Positions 37,275-48,348 of a stretch of DNA of 64,000 nucleotides are shown here, in pieces; within the stretch, counting starts at the first letter, position 1, and each line of letters opens with the position of its first letter. The DNA lies in assembly GCA_018340805.1 (NCBI GenBank), contig JACMZG010001908.1:42560680-42624679 (forward strand), read 5' to 3'. The notes under the pieces are model-generated. The model was not told where the DNA came from. It made no database searches and saw only the letters and a list, made by a program, of their open reading frames with translations. This DNA is from Microvelia longipes (Eukaryota > Arthropoda > Insecta > Hemiptera > Veliidae). Made by a program: the position numbers and the translations under genes.

Positions 37275-40200
37275 ATTATATTTAAATTTATGTATAATTT
37301 ATTAATTTTAAGTTGTAATAAATCTTTTTTTAGCTGGATTAAGTGTAGAAAATGATAATAATAAGAAGAAGAAAAAAAAGCGTAGGGAATATGGAGAAGC
37401 TTGGGTTGAATTTTTAAAGAAGAAAACAGCTAAGCAAGTTGCTGCTATGCTAAATAATCAGCAAGTGGGAGGAAAGAAGAAAAATAAATTTCATGATTAT
37501 ATTTGGAATATTAAATACTTGTCAAGGTAATTTTACTCTTCTGTTATCTTTTTAAAAAAATAATTTATAAATGTTGACAAAATATTATTACTATGTGAAT
37601 CAGACCATAGGGAGATCCTTACCTTACTTAAGAATCTATTTCGCCTTTTTACAGTATTTCCCTGGCAGTCACCCTTTTAGATCACTTATGATGCCATTTA
37701 TAATATAAAATGTAACTTATGTTCTTTATTTTAATCTCTCTGATGCCAAGGAAAATTTAAATTTTTGTTCCAGGGTAATCTCAAATAAGCTTTCTTTAGC
37801 TAGCTTATATATTCTTAGGTTCCCCTCTTAGGTTAATCAATTTTTGTTCTGCTAAATTGTTTAAACTTTCTTTACATTTCATGATTAAAGCAGATGTTTT
37901 TTGCTTGACTTAGTGGATTTTATTTTTGTCTGAAGTCATGATACTACTTAAGCCAAGGGATAATTAAGTGGTCCTCAACCTGGTCTCCATAAAACTAACT
38001 ATATAGTCCAAGACCCAGGCATAAAAAATGTGATTCATTTTGTACTACTTCAAACCAAATTTTTCTGAAAATATATCTTAAATTATGAAGAAAAAACATA
38101 TCTTCCTATCCAGAGTGAAGCCCTTCATATGATTGTGCATGCTGAAAATTTTATAAACTCGTACAATTTTCAGTTTTGGTTCTCTCAATTTTTGTACAAG
38201 TGGTTCTCTGTGGGTTGTGTGCAAAACATGAAGAGAACATTTTTTAGAGATGAGATAAAATGTTCAATAAAGTGAGTGTTCAATTATCAAAATCGGATGA
38301 CTACAACCAAAGTTATGGTTTTGACCAAAAATGGTTAATTTATGTGAAGTCAAGGAATTTCTTAGAAAAAACATTGGCTTTTTGTAGTTTTTTAGGCCAT
38401 TTAACAAATGTCATAACCTTATTTGTAGTCATCCGATTTTGACGAAAAACACTCATTTTATAGGGAATTTTGTCAGCTTTAAAAAATGTTCTCCTAATGT
38501 TTCGCACTTGACATACAGGGAAACAAATATTCCAAGAAATCTGAAATTTGTGTGATTTTATTAAATTTTGAGCAATCATATGAAGGGCTCTGCTCTGGAT
38601 AGGCCTGACTATGATCTTTCTTCATAATTTAAATTAAATTTTCAGAAAAATTTGGTTTGAAGTAGTACAAAATGAGTAATATTTTTTAGGCCTGGCTCTT
38701 GGACCCATATTGATCGCAGAGTAAACCTTCATGGTTATCAAAAACAGTGATAACCATAAGGTGATGAAGTTGATTTTATTTCATTTTCAATTATTTAAAG
38801 AGTTTTTTTTAAATCTGTAATTAGTTTTATTTATAGAATATTATTTTGTGATGAAACAAAAATAAATACACACAATTATTAATAATTTCTATAAAAATTT
38901 TAATAACTCAAATATCCCCTATTGAAAACAACTTCGGTCACTTACGTTTTTAAGGCCATACAGTTCTAATAACTTAACAACCATCACTTAGATTTTCTAT
39001 TTTTTTCATCATTTAGAGTCACGTCACAGGTATGTCCGACTGATTTGATATTCATTAGTTACAAAAGGCTCCATATAGGTTCATTTCTTTAACTTACATG
39101 CTTTGCTGATCTATTTAATTGTTGCCTGTCTTAAAAGAATAGAATACATAATAGAGTATTTGTACAATTTTTTTTATTGCATTATCCTTAAGTACGTCAT
39201 ATAAAAAGAACACCCTGTAAAATATTAGAATGAAAAAACTTATACTTTTGATGATACAGCAAAAAAAACAAAAAATATATTTAAAGATAATATATGTTCT
39301 TTTGGCGGGAAAACAGCCTTGACTGCTTGTGTTATCAGAATACTGCCGTGTAGTACAATATTCACTTGAGCAACACTCATAAGAGTTCATTCTATACTGT
39401 CGAGATGATATTGACAGCTGTAGTCTTCATGTTCCTTAGGCATTGTATTACCTGGAACACTGAATTGTTTTGTTTCAGTCTTCTTTACATTCTATTGAAC
39501 TTTAAGCAACTGTTGACCTTACCACATTTATAACTAAAACTCCCATCTATGCCTTAAACGACCCAACCTTTAGAACGTTCCGTTTTCATCCCACTCTCCT
39601 CTTCTTGAAATGCTTATTTCGACTATTTAAAATTAAATTAAATATTTTTTTACAGCTTAATATATTTTTTAAACACATTTAATCATTTTATGAGCAACAC
39701 ATTTTTTTTTTGGAAAAATGCATATACTCTATTCTGGTCTGGCTTCAGACTGTTCAGGACCAACCTTAAAGTAAGAGCGCAAGTGCCCCCAAAATAAGAG
39801 AAAACCCCTAATACTGTAAATATTTCTGGATCGCTGAGCTCCCCATTTTAATTAGTGATGTGCTCCTACAAAATAAGCAACAGTGGACAGTCATATTTAA
39901 TGTTATAAGCAAATAATAATTTACTATTCTTGTAATACAGTACTCTAATGTACATGTTGTGTTCATAAATTTGGTCGTAATTCAAAATCTAACAAAATCC
40001 ACAAAACTTACACATGTATGAAGTATAAGAATTGGTTCCCAGTGTAGTTAGCATAAAACTTTTTGGGTTGCAGTTCTAAAAGGTTGAAAAACGCTGCTCT
40101 AGATCTATTGTAAAGCAATATATAGGGTGGACCAAAAGTCTCCCCTCCTCTTAAATTTTAAGCCATTTTACATAAATTAACAAAACTTAGGGTACTTTTT

Positions 40201-42353
40201 CTATGTAAAGGGAACTTCTTTTTGGTGGCGAAGATAACTTTGGGTATCACATTCAACACCAAATTTTGGAAAAAAAAATATTAAATAGGAAGGTATACTT
40301 TTATTGAGCTTTTGAGTTAAAATGTCCAATTTTTACACTTAAGGCAATTATTCCTACTGAAATAGTAGTCTTAGACAAAATTATGCAGGGGACAAAAAAA
40401 GTCTTGTATTCTTCCCCATTACCTTTTCCCTATGTTCTCGGGAAGAATGCAAGACATTTAGCCTCTTGCATATTTGTCTAACACTGCTATTTCGGCAGGA
40501 ATAAGAGCACAAAGTGTAAAAATTGACCATTTTAACTCTAAATTAAAGCTAAAGTTTAGACATTACAAAGAATTCTTAGATACTTTTTCAGAGGATTCTA
40601 ATACAGGGGAAGTCTTTTAAGATTTTTGGGAGAAAGTCCGAGTATTAGATTAAAATTTAATGGATCCAATGTGTCAAGGATAGGAGCCTCTGGTATAATA
40701 GAGCATAATAACATTAGGTAATGCAGTTTTAATATAAGAAATTGAGATAAGATAAGGAGGCAGAGCCTATCAAATAGCCATATTTTATTTTCATTTAAAT
40801 TTAAACGATAAGCCTTGGAAAGATGAGATAGAGAGACAATGCTTTTTATGCGATTCGGGAGAACATGAAAATTTATTTCACTTCATAGGTTCTTGTGAAA
40901 CTATTAGGCCAGTTAGAGTAAAACACTTTCATAGAGAAATTGTAGAAACTCAAGAAATATATAATTTACTAAATGGAAGTGATTTTACAAAACTATATAT
41001 GTTTATTAAAGAAGCGTTGTCTTATAGAACCAATAAAATGACTGTAATATAAATAATTGTAATTTTTATATAAAGCATCAACTTAATCTTATTAACCTAG
41101 GTTATTTTTATTTATTTATCTATTTATTTTTATTTTATTGGTTAATATTGTCAGTATATCCAACAGTATTTTTTTAGGTACTCACTTTCACTTTGATGTC
41201 TCTTCATTTCTTGCAATCCAAAAATTAAATATGCATGTATGTATGTGTGGATGGACATTACTAAACTAAGTTATATGTAATTATATTTATAGGAAGCATG
41301 CTAATAATTTATTATACTTATAAGTAAGTTATCCAGCAGTGATATTTATTATTTTATTTATAATTGTTAAATTATTTACTAAGTCGCAAATTTGTTAGAC
41401 AAATTCGCAAGACAAAAATTACTTTTTTGTCCCACATGCTGCATGGCTTACTTCATATATTTTTATTATATGTTTTTGCATGTTTAATATAAAACATTGT
41501 TATTTTAATTTAAGTATATTAATACATTGTTAGCTTGTAGTTATTTACTTTTTCTGTTAAGATGTATGATTTATATGTTTAGTGTTTAATTGTTATACTT
41601 TGTTATATTAGTTTTTTATATCTTTTTTAATAATGTAGTCTGACAACTACTCTCCAACTCACGGCTGAAAAGCCAATGTTGAAATAATGCATGTTACCTT
41701 TTTATGTTAACCAATGCTATATTTTATGTACACGCATTCTTAAATAAATAAATAAATATTTTCATGATTTCTTTTTGAACTAATGCTATAAAAGGCAATT
41801 TGGTTATTTTGAACAATAATACATTCTTTACAATATTTATATGTTATAATATATCAGTTTGGTCCTATAACTTCGTCAACTTTTAAAAATTGTTTAATAA
41901 TCTCAATCTGCTAATAATAAAATTTATAATCTGTTGATTGTAATAGTAATAATCTCTTCCTGTAATAAACTGTAGTTGTAGTTGATTATCGACCAGTCGA
42001 CAACTCTGAACTTTATAATTTTTTGTGATTGCAGATTTAAATGGGTCCACCTTAGTGAAAGAATGACATATGAAAAAGCAGTTTTCAAACAGCGAATGAA
42101 CACTGAAATCAATCAGGCGAAAAAGGTAGCTAGTTATTTTATTGACAAAGTAGAAGCATCTGAGAGACAGCAGCATGTAATGAAGAGGAAAATGAAAAAA
42201 GGAATTCCAACTCCAACTGAGGGAGATAAAGACTGGGTTTTATCTACCTTCTTTAAACAAAAAGAAACAGATGAAGAGAAATTAGCTAAACAAAATAAAA
42301 AATTTAATAAGAATAAAGATAGAAAACAATTCCTAAATAATTTATTCACATGA
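35149..42353 (+). CDS. ABT1: ABT1/ESF2-like RNA-binding ribosome biogenesis factor
   Basis: Three exons: 35149-35383 (acidic N-terminus, then FKKGIVYLSFVPLGMTPLIL and KYGEIGRIFLQPAKT), 37334-37526 (AGLSVEN, a Lys/Arg-rich loop, EYGEAWVEFLKKKTAKQVAA, then YIWNIKYLSR) and 42035-42353 (FKWVHLSERMTYEKAVFKQR to the stop). Total 248 aa. The order YLS..P.GMTP..LR..L.KYGE.GRIFLQ, then WVEF, then NLKYL.RF.W.HLSE is that of ABT1 (animals) and Esf2 (yeast), an RRM protein of the small-subunit processome reported also to affect basal transcription. The first intron has a GC donor (ACAG|GCAAGT), which frame continuity requires. Introns 1 and 2 are about 2.0 and 4.5 kb and carry foldback elements and LINE debris. 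The gene converges with MED27, with 460 bp between the stops. Confidence 0.9.
35561..36071. mobile_element. Foldback/MITE-like element, copy 2, in ABT1 intron 1
   Basis: Left end aataatactatgtatagaag, actgataacacgaaagctgg, actggtgcacttaagta. The right end (35975-36071) carries the same order inverted: acttaagtgcaccagt, cccttctagatatagtatta. About 100-bp terminal inverted repeats enclose an AT-rich middle. It is related to 18752-19168. Confidence 0.75.
37055..37275. repeat. (TA)n microsatellites in ABT1 intron 1
   Basis: Two long TA blocks (about 37055-37125 and 37210-37273) just upstream of ABT1 exon 2. Confidence 0.95.
38007..38703. mobile_element. Near-symmetric 0.7-kb foldback element in ABT1 intron 2
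   Basis: The left half (tccaagacccaggc, ttgtactacttcaaaccaaa, cttcatatgattg, atcggatgactacaa) is repeated inverted in the right half (ttgtagtcatccgat, caatcatatgaag, tttggtttgaagtagtacaa, gcctggctcttgga). The symmetry runs almost to the centre near 38355. Mismatches and indels show that it is not recent. Confidence 0.85.
39145..39735. repeat. Dispersed repeat, copy 2 (partner at 3572)
   Basis: Second copy of the roughly 580-bp repeat, inside ABT1 intron 2. It differs by small indels, for example an extra tttaaagataatatatg block near 39280. Confidence 0.8.
40020..40105 (-). repeat. hAT-like terminal sequence, reversed
   Basis: Contains ttttgggttgcagttctaaa and aggttgaaaaacgctgctct, the inverse of the tttctcaaccttt motif at 4530. 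It may bound a non-autonomous element starting near 39745. Confidence 0.35.
40121..40560. mobile_element. Transposon-like repeat with tatagggtgg end and internal inverted repeat
   Basis: Begins tatagggtggaccaaaagtc. The part 40320-40440 (tccaatttttacacttaagg, cctactgaaatagtagtctt) is matched in inverse orientation at 40435-40545 (gctatttcggcaggaataag, gtgtaaaaattgacc). The related copy at 56990-57553 is in opposite orientation and ends accaccctgtatat. No transposase is seen. Confidence 0.65.
40756..41052 (+). pseudogene. Non-LTR retrotransposon C-terminal fragment
   Basis: Open frame of 98 codons without an initiator, preceded directly by a stop. It contains CFLCDSGEHENLFHF followed by GSC, a CCHC-like knuckle of the kind seen at the C-terminus of many LINE reverse transcriptase proteins. 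About 700 bp downstream the sequence ends in a (TAAA)n run at about 41742-41757, as expected for a LINE 3' end. The reverse transcriptase domain is absent, so this is a 5'-truncated copy inside ABT1 intron 2. Confidence 0.6.
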
Positions 42354-42813
42354 AAATTTAATTCATTCTTTTAAAAAGAAATCCGTGTTAAGAATTAAAT
42401 GAGATAGTAATAAGGTTGGGGCAATCAAGAATAGGAACGTGTACATTTTGAAATAGAATGTAAGCAACACATTTATTTTATTTTTGTAATTTAAAATATT
42501 TTATTTATTGTTGTGTTCATCTTAATTTGGAAAATGGTGGCTTGTTTAGGATTGTTCTCTGAAGTGTAATCAAATCTATTTCATTTGTAGGGGTAGACTT
42601 CTATCTTCTTTAACATGATTACCTTGTGTTAAGAGAAAATATTTGTTTAAATCAGCCTTTGTTTCGCGGTAAGGCTGTCTCTACGTACCCTTATACGAAT
42701 CTAAAAATTTTACTTAGTTGATAATACAATTTTTTAAGGCCAATAAGATATCCATTGTGTTTGAAATGCTTTATTAAAATTAAATGTAAAATAAATAATA
42801 TATTAAAACTGTA
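42354..42813. other. Convergent intergenic region ABT1/MED27
   Basis: 460 bp between the two stop codons. It should hold both 3' UTRs and polyadenylation sites. AT-rich, no repeat copy recognised. Confidence 0.5.
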
Positions 42814-45800
42814 TTAATGTTTGCATTCTTCATGGAATGGTTCTAGACTGTCCTGAAAGTGCATCCAAGCATATATATATAAGTGATTTCCACATCTCTT
42901 GCATGGATCACTAAATGTGTTAAAACTAAACAAAAAAAGAAAATATTTTGGTTAATAGTAATTCAAAGGTTTCCTGGGATGTAATTGTTACAGTTTTTTA
43001 ATGAAAATGAACTACGAAAAGAGATGCTTCGCTATCTCTTTTTCAAAAAAGAATTGTAACACCCTGCTCTGCAACCCAAATTTTAAAGTCCAATACCTTG
43101 AGAACTGTGCTAGTACAGATGTGGTTGAGGTGTTTTTAAACATTTCAAACAAGCACAGAGACATGGGTTTGAAAATCTCCTTTTATCGACTGTTCATTTA
43201 GCCATCCTGGCTTAATGGACGTCCCAAAAAGGTAAAACACTTTTAAGGTGTCTGCCTCCGTGGCCATGATCGTAAAGGCGTTCGATTTCGGCACCGGAGG
43301 TCCAGGGCTCGCAGCCCGGGCTCTAAGATTTTATGAAAAAGATTTCGCCAACTTTAATTAATTCTTAGAGTGTAGTAGACGCAACCCACCTGAGGTGGTT
43401 CCCGCAGGGTGAATACCCTGATGGGCCGAAAGGCCCTAAAACAGGCATATTATTTTTTTTTTACTTTTAAGGAACCTTCAAGTAGATTGTATCATATCAG
43501 TAATAAACAAGGATTTTGAACCCCTAATATTCATTTTGATGGCTACAATCTGCATCCTCAAAGTTAGGTCAGGAAAAATTAGGCAACCTTTTTTTTCAAT
43601 ATTCAGGTTTGTTGAGCAATGCGTTTTTATCCATAACGTTCAACATGCCTCCCACAGTGAGTGAAACATCAAATTCATCATCTAAATTGTCAAGATTACG
43701 ACTGAAAGGTTTAAATCTTCAAAACAATAACCGAGGCAGCTTGTGGAGTTAATTATAAAGTTGTAGGCGTCATCGTTTTTCTTATAGCAAAGTAACAATT
43801 ATATAAAAAAGAGTGAATATAAGTGAGTGGGGCTGAGTAATTTTGATTAGTTAAATGTTTCAATCATATTATCTGTCTTTCACCATATTCTAAAAAAGAG
43901 TGGTAACCAACTCCTGAACCCCTAACTATTTATTAGGTTTTAACCTATTAAAAAGATCTTAAACCTAATAAATAGTTCTGTTTTATATAAGTTATTCAAT
44001 GTATTACAAACAAAGTAAGCACAAGAAGCATAATAGCACTTTAGTGCATAAAAGCTTCAAATCTATAGAAACAAGCAATACTAAAAATTTAATACCATAA
44101 AAGATCTAACAGAATATTCAGGAAGCATTGGGGATTGGAAATGTAGCATGGCAGCATGAGCATTTTCAGTAACTTTCCTGAAGACTTTATGCCTGGATTC
44201 TGTCCACAGATCCATCTGTTCACCATGACCCTTCACCACAATCCATTCTATCATCAGACCTTTGAATGCAATAACACACTGAAGTATTCTGCCAAGTGTG
44301 ACCTAAAAACAGAAATAAACAATCAGAAAAAATAGTATTATCTAAGTCTAAACAATTTCATAAGCACTACCTGAATTTAATAAAGATGAACAATTTTGCT
44401 GACTCTTCAAAAAATTCCTTAAGACATAAAATAATTTATAAACTTTCAACTGTCATAGAAGTAAAATTAATATATATCTTCAAGTTATCTAGCTTCTGCT
44501 AGTAGAAAGCTTTATCAATGAAAAAGAATAAATTAACTTGTAAAATATAATGGTGAGAGAGACACCTAGGAAATGTATAAAGCAAACTGATTTGCAACAT
44601 GTAACAGCAAGCTGCTGTGCTACTGCTATGGGACTTGAAATTATGTTGAGCTGTCAATAATGTCAAATGATGCAACAGTTCCCTGGTGTAGCATAGCAGT
44701 TCGCTAGTTACATTTCCATGGTGTTTTTCACACAATTATATAGTGTCAACTATTCATATTTTGCAAAACTGGATAGTATCAAATGGTATAACTTGTAAAA
44801 GTGTGCATTGATTGAAAAAAAAATCACTGTTGTCTTAAAAATATATAAACTTACATGAGACACAGCATTGGTAGCAAATGGTCTAGAGATAGTGATATTC
44901 ATATCAGGATATTGTCTGTCTATGTTACTTATTAAAACATCTACATTCCTGAAACCAACAAAGATCGACTTGTTACCAAAAAATATATTATAGATATTGA
45001 TATTTAATTAAAATTTAAATATTTTATTTTGCTAACACAAACTACCTATGGCAAAAAATAAGTTTATGGTCCAACCTCTTCAGACAAATGAGAAATAAGC
45101 TGAAATTAAATGAGTTATATAATTGTTATTATTTGATTATTACTTTGAAGAAATGTTTTAGAGCTTCAGTCGTTTTCAAGTTCAATATCCATACAATTTT
45201 TCTAATCTACCTCTTTTTTACTTTTCCTCATTTATACAACAGGTATAAAGGAAAAGCAATGTGTTGGCACTAAAAATTTATAACTGGGATTTCACCTTAA
45301 TTATTTCTTTTTTAGATGTTTTTAAGACTAGCATCTCATTAAGCAAGGCAAGCATGGGAAAAAGGGATAAAAGAAAATATAATAAAATAAAATTTGAAAA
45401 GATAAAGATTCTTGAAAGTATTAAGTTAAACCTGAAAATAAATTTAAACACACCCATAATAGCCAGCTTTGAACATAAAAGAATTAATAAATTAATAGTT
45501 ACATATAATGATACCTGAAGGGAGAGAAGAAAGAATGGGACTGAGAGAGAAATTGAAGGGAAACCCGACGTTATAGGTTAGGAAGGGAAAAAAATGTTAC
45601 CAGTCTCATAACAAATATCCCTTGGGACCCAGGAGTGTGGGGACGCCAGCGGGCCCCCGAAGGTCCCTTAGACCCAGATACCTTGACAAAACTTCTAAGG
45701 GCTAGCTAAGGTAGGAATTGGGAAAGGAAAACTGGAGAACAAAGGGAGGGTGAGAGAGCGACATGGTTGCAGACCTTTTGAGTAGTTTTTACCGAGAAAT

Positions 45801-48348
45801 ATTATAATATAAGGAAGGATTAATGGTAAACAACTTAAAATCCTCTAGCAATATTGAAACTTACTGAGATGGTACATTGTGTGTACTGGTCTGTGTTCTT
45901 CTTCTTTTAGCACTACTTGAAGTTGTGTGAGACCTCCTCAAAGAATTCTGAGTGAAAATTTGTAATGCATGACTGCAATATTCATGTATCTAAAATAAAA
46001 AGAAATATAATTCACAACGGTCCTTCATTCAGTGTAGGTTAATTTTAAATGTACTTATCTGATGTGTACGGATTACATGATAGTTCTTAATGAGCGTCTT
46101 TTAGTTAATCAAGGTCATTAAAAAATTAACTTGACATAGCAGATAAAATTGCTTAACACATAGCTAAGGCAATCAGTTGCCTGATGGCTTTTTCAAACCC
46201 TACTTTCATTAAAATACTTTGCTTACATAATTTATCTTAGTTAAGGTAAATTTATAAATTCACATAAATAAAAACAAAAACGAGCCCTTTTTATAACTGG
46301 TCTCTACCATAGGCCCAGATGGGCTGCTAATATATTTTTATTTTATTTTGCATGATAAAAAGGTATAAATCCTCACTATACGAACCATCAAATAAAATTG
46401 TTTAATAAATCAAAACAATATGTGATTCCCCTTTACAATAAAATAAACAAGTTAGTTTGTTTATCAGAGATAAAAAAAGATAGTAGTACCTATGAACACC
46501 CATAAATACAAATTAGTAACATCTACTATAAAACTTTGTAGAGGTATTTTTTACTATTTAGGAGGTAATAAAAAGGTAGAAAAATAATTATTAATTAAAT
46601 AAAAAAAATAATAAAACACACATATGATCAATGCATTCTGGACTCAATTTTATCCCAAGTCAAGATACAGTCATGACCCTCGGAAAGGATCTAGAGATTT
46701 CCAAGTGAAGCTTTGGAAGCTAAAAACTAGTATTTGTGCAGTGAAATTATCGTGGCTTGCTAGATGTTTAAATAACTAGAAAAAATATTTTTACACAGTT
46801 TTGCCATAGTATATTTTACAAAAATTCCATTCCCAGTACATCATCTGATAAATTGCATGTTGAATTCAACAACTACCCATAATACACATGTAAAATTAAA
46901 GAGTTATTTAAGTCACCTTATCAGTCCATTTATAACTTAGAACTAGTTGGTTATATAAAGCTTGTCTTTCTTGAGAACATTCCTGACTAAGAAAACTTGT
47001 ATTGCCAAGACTCAGCGCACCAGTAGGTTGTGACAAGCTTCCAACTGACTGCTCAACTTCTCTAAAAAAATACTTTTAGTTAATAAAAACAAATCATGCC
47101 AAATTCAATAAGACCTATTATATTTTATAATTTTCATTTTTTCATTAGCTAATAATGTGTTACAAAAAGATTTCTTTCATTTATTTTTGGTCAATAAATT
47201 TTGTCTTGGATTTGGCATAAAAGGCGACTGCCATGAAGATTTTGAGATTAGAGATATATTGATATCAGAATTTCTCACTTGCCTCTCAAAATTATGTTTA
47301 TTATTAATGAACAATAACAAATAGCACTTATTGACCATACGTATAGAAAAATAATAAAAGTTATGAGGTTTTGGTCATGATAAATAAAACAACATTTAAG
47401 CTTTCGACCGTATGATTAGGTCTTCATCAGAAAGTGTTTAATAACAAATGTTTAATTTGTTATTAAACACTTTCTGATGAAGACCTAATCATACGGTCGA
47501 AAGCTTAAATGTTGTTTTATTTATCATGACCAAAACCTCATAACTTTTATTATTTTTTTTATTATTAATAATTGTAACAAGTATTATTAATTTTATATAA
47601 TTATTGCAAGTCTTTAAATAATAATACGATTCAGATTGATTATGCAAGAATGCTATGAAATAAAAATATTAGTAGGAACAAGAATTCAAAGTAGAAAGAA
47701 ATGATAAAGATGTTGTTAAAAAATAGTTTCTTTTGAATAGAAGAAAGAAGAGATAAGATAAGGAGCAATTGAGATCACAAGTACTACAAGTAGGTACATG
47801 AATCGTCCAGCCCTCTTACGGCTGTAGGGATTTTTTTCTTCCCTTTTTTTGTATTACAAGCGCTAGGTTTTTTCTTTCCAGCTGATTTTAAAACACGTGA
47901 CAATGTCAAAAGTTATACAATAGGAGTATAATAATCCAAAGGTAACCAGCTTTAGTATTTGATCAAGCTTATTTATTAGTGTTTTTTTGTCTTAATGCTC
48001 GATTTAAATTTTAATTAACTTCTGAGCTCTTTATTTTAATAAATTCAATTTATTAATATTATTTATCTACGATGAGCCATTTTGTTCATTCCTAGCAAAT
48101 ATACGTCCTTTCCATAAATTCCAAAAGATAAAAGGGCTGAACTTCGATAAAAGTATAAAAGCTGATTACCGAAGATGTAAATGAACTCCAGCTAACAACT
48201 CTTCAAGTTCAGTGAGAAACTTAGCATCTCGACCCTGCTCAGCTTCCCCATGGTCTGCACGTATTCCGTTAGCTAAACAATTAAACACTTGTCCAACACT
48301 ACAACGCAATACTTTTACAGCCGTAAGTGCATTGTACAATGAATCCAT
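42814..48348 (-). CDS. MED27: MED27, Mediator complex subunit 27
   Basis: Recognised exons (minus): 48348-48170 (MDSLYNALTAVKVLRCSVG, CLANGIR), 47061-46917 (EVEQSVGSLSQ to LSYKWTDK), 45989-45865 (IHEYCSHALQ, SAKRRRTQT), 44948-44855 (NVDVLISNIDRQYPDMNITI), 44302-44096 (VTLGRILQ, VVKGHGEQMDLW, VRSFM) and 42925-42814 (TFSDPCKRCGNHL to LEPFHEECKH, stop). The order matches MED27, including the C-terminal CxxC...FHEEC motif. The first five exons join in frame. The fifth ends in phase 0 after SFM while the last needs phase 2, so the conserved stretch equivalent to TWLRSYIKL is missing. The frame is open further upstream to a TTG, but the first ATG is at 48348. Mediator bridges activators and RNA polymerase II. 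The gene is divergent from presenilin. Confidence 0.88.
43248..43462 (+). mobile_element. tRNA-like SINE
   Basis: A GC-rich island in AT-rich MED27 intronic DNA. It starts gtgtctgcctccgtggccat, with a box A-like gtggccatgatcgtaaaggcg region and a box B-like ggtccagggctcgcagccc region about 30 bp later. Further on comes a hairpin (gggccgaaaggccc) and the element ends in a T-rich run. The structure fits a tRNA-derived SINE. It is the only copy I recognise in the window. Confidence 0.7.
43923..43976. repeat. Short inverted repeat
   Basis: aactatttattaggtttta and its near-exact reverse complement taaacctaataaatagtt are separated by about 16 bp, in the MED27 last intron. Confidence 0.8.
45215..45300 (-). 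repeat. 3' end fragment of the gaggaaaagt family, reversed
   Basis: ttttacttttcctcatttat, then aggtataaaggaaaagcaat and a gggatttcacct block, all typical of the family's 3' end on the minus strand. Confidence 0.65.
45530..45780. repeat. GC-rich block in a MED27 intron, probable repeat
   Basis: Base composition jumps (gggacgccagcgggcccccg) relative to the AT-rich surroundings. Motifs such as gacccaggagtgtgg and gaaggtcccttagacccag look like the 5' or 3' UTR of a mobile element. No ORF and no second copy in the window. Confidence 0.4.
47350..47554. repeat. Perfect palindrome, two 100-bp arms, 5-nt loop
   Basis: Arms 47350-47449 and 47455-47554 read as exact reverse complements. Each arm carries ttctgatgaagacc, a nine-base loop and ggtcgaaagctt. 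It lies in MED27 intron 1. The absence of mismatches implies a recent origin or maintenance by conversion. Confidence 0.93.

Noticed and set aside
38260..38579. Two short frames, one on each strand
   Set aside because: They are mirror images created by the foldback element at 38007-38703.
45261..45518. 85-codon Lys/Ile-rich plus frame
   Set aside because: Begins in a repeat fragment, is antisense to MED27 introns and has no family features.
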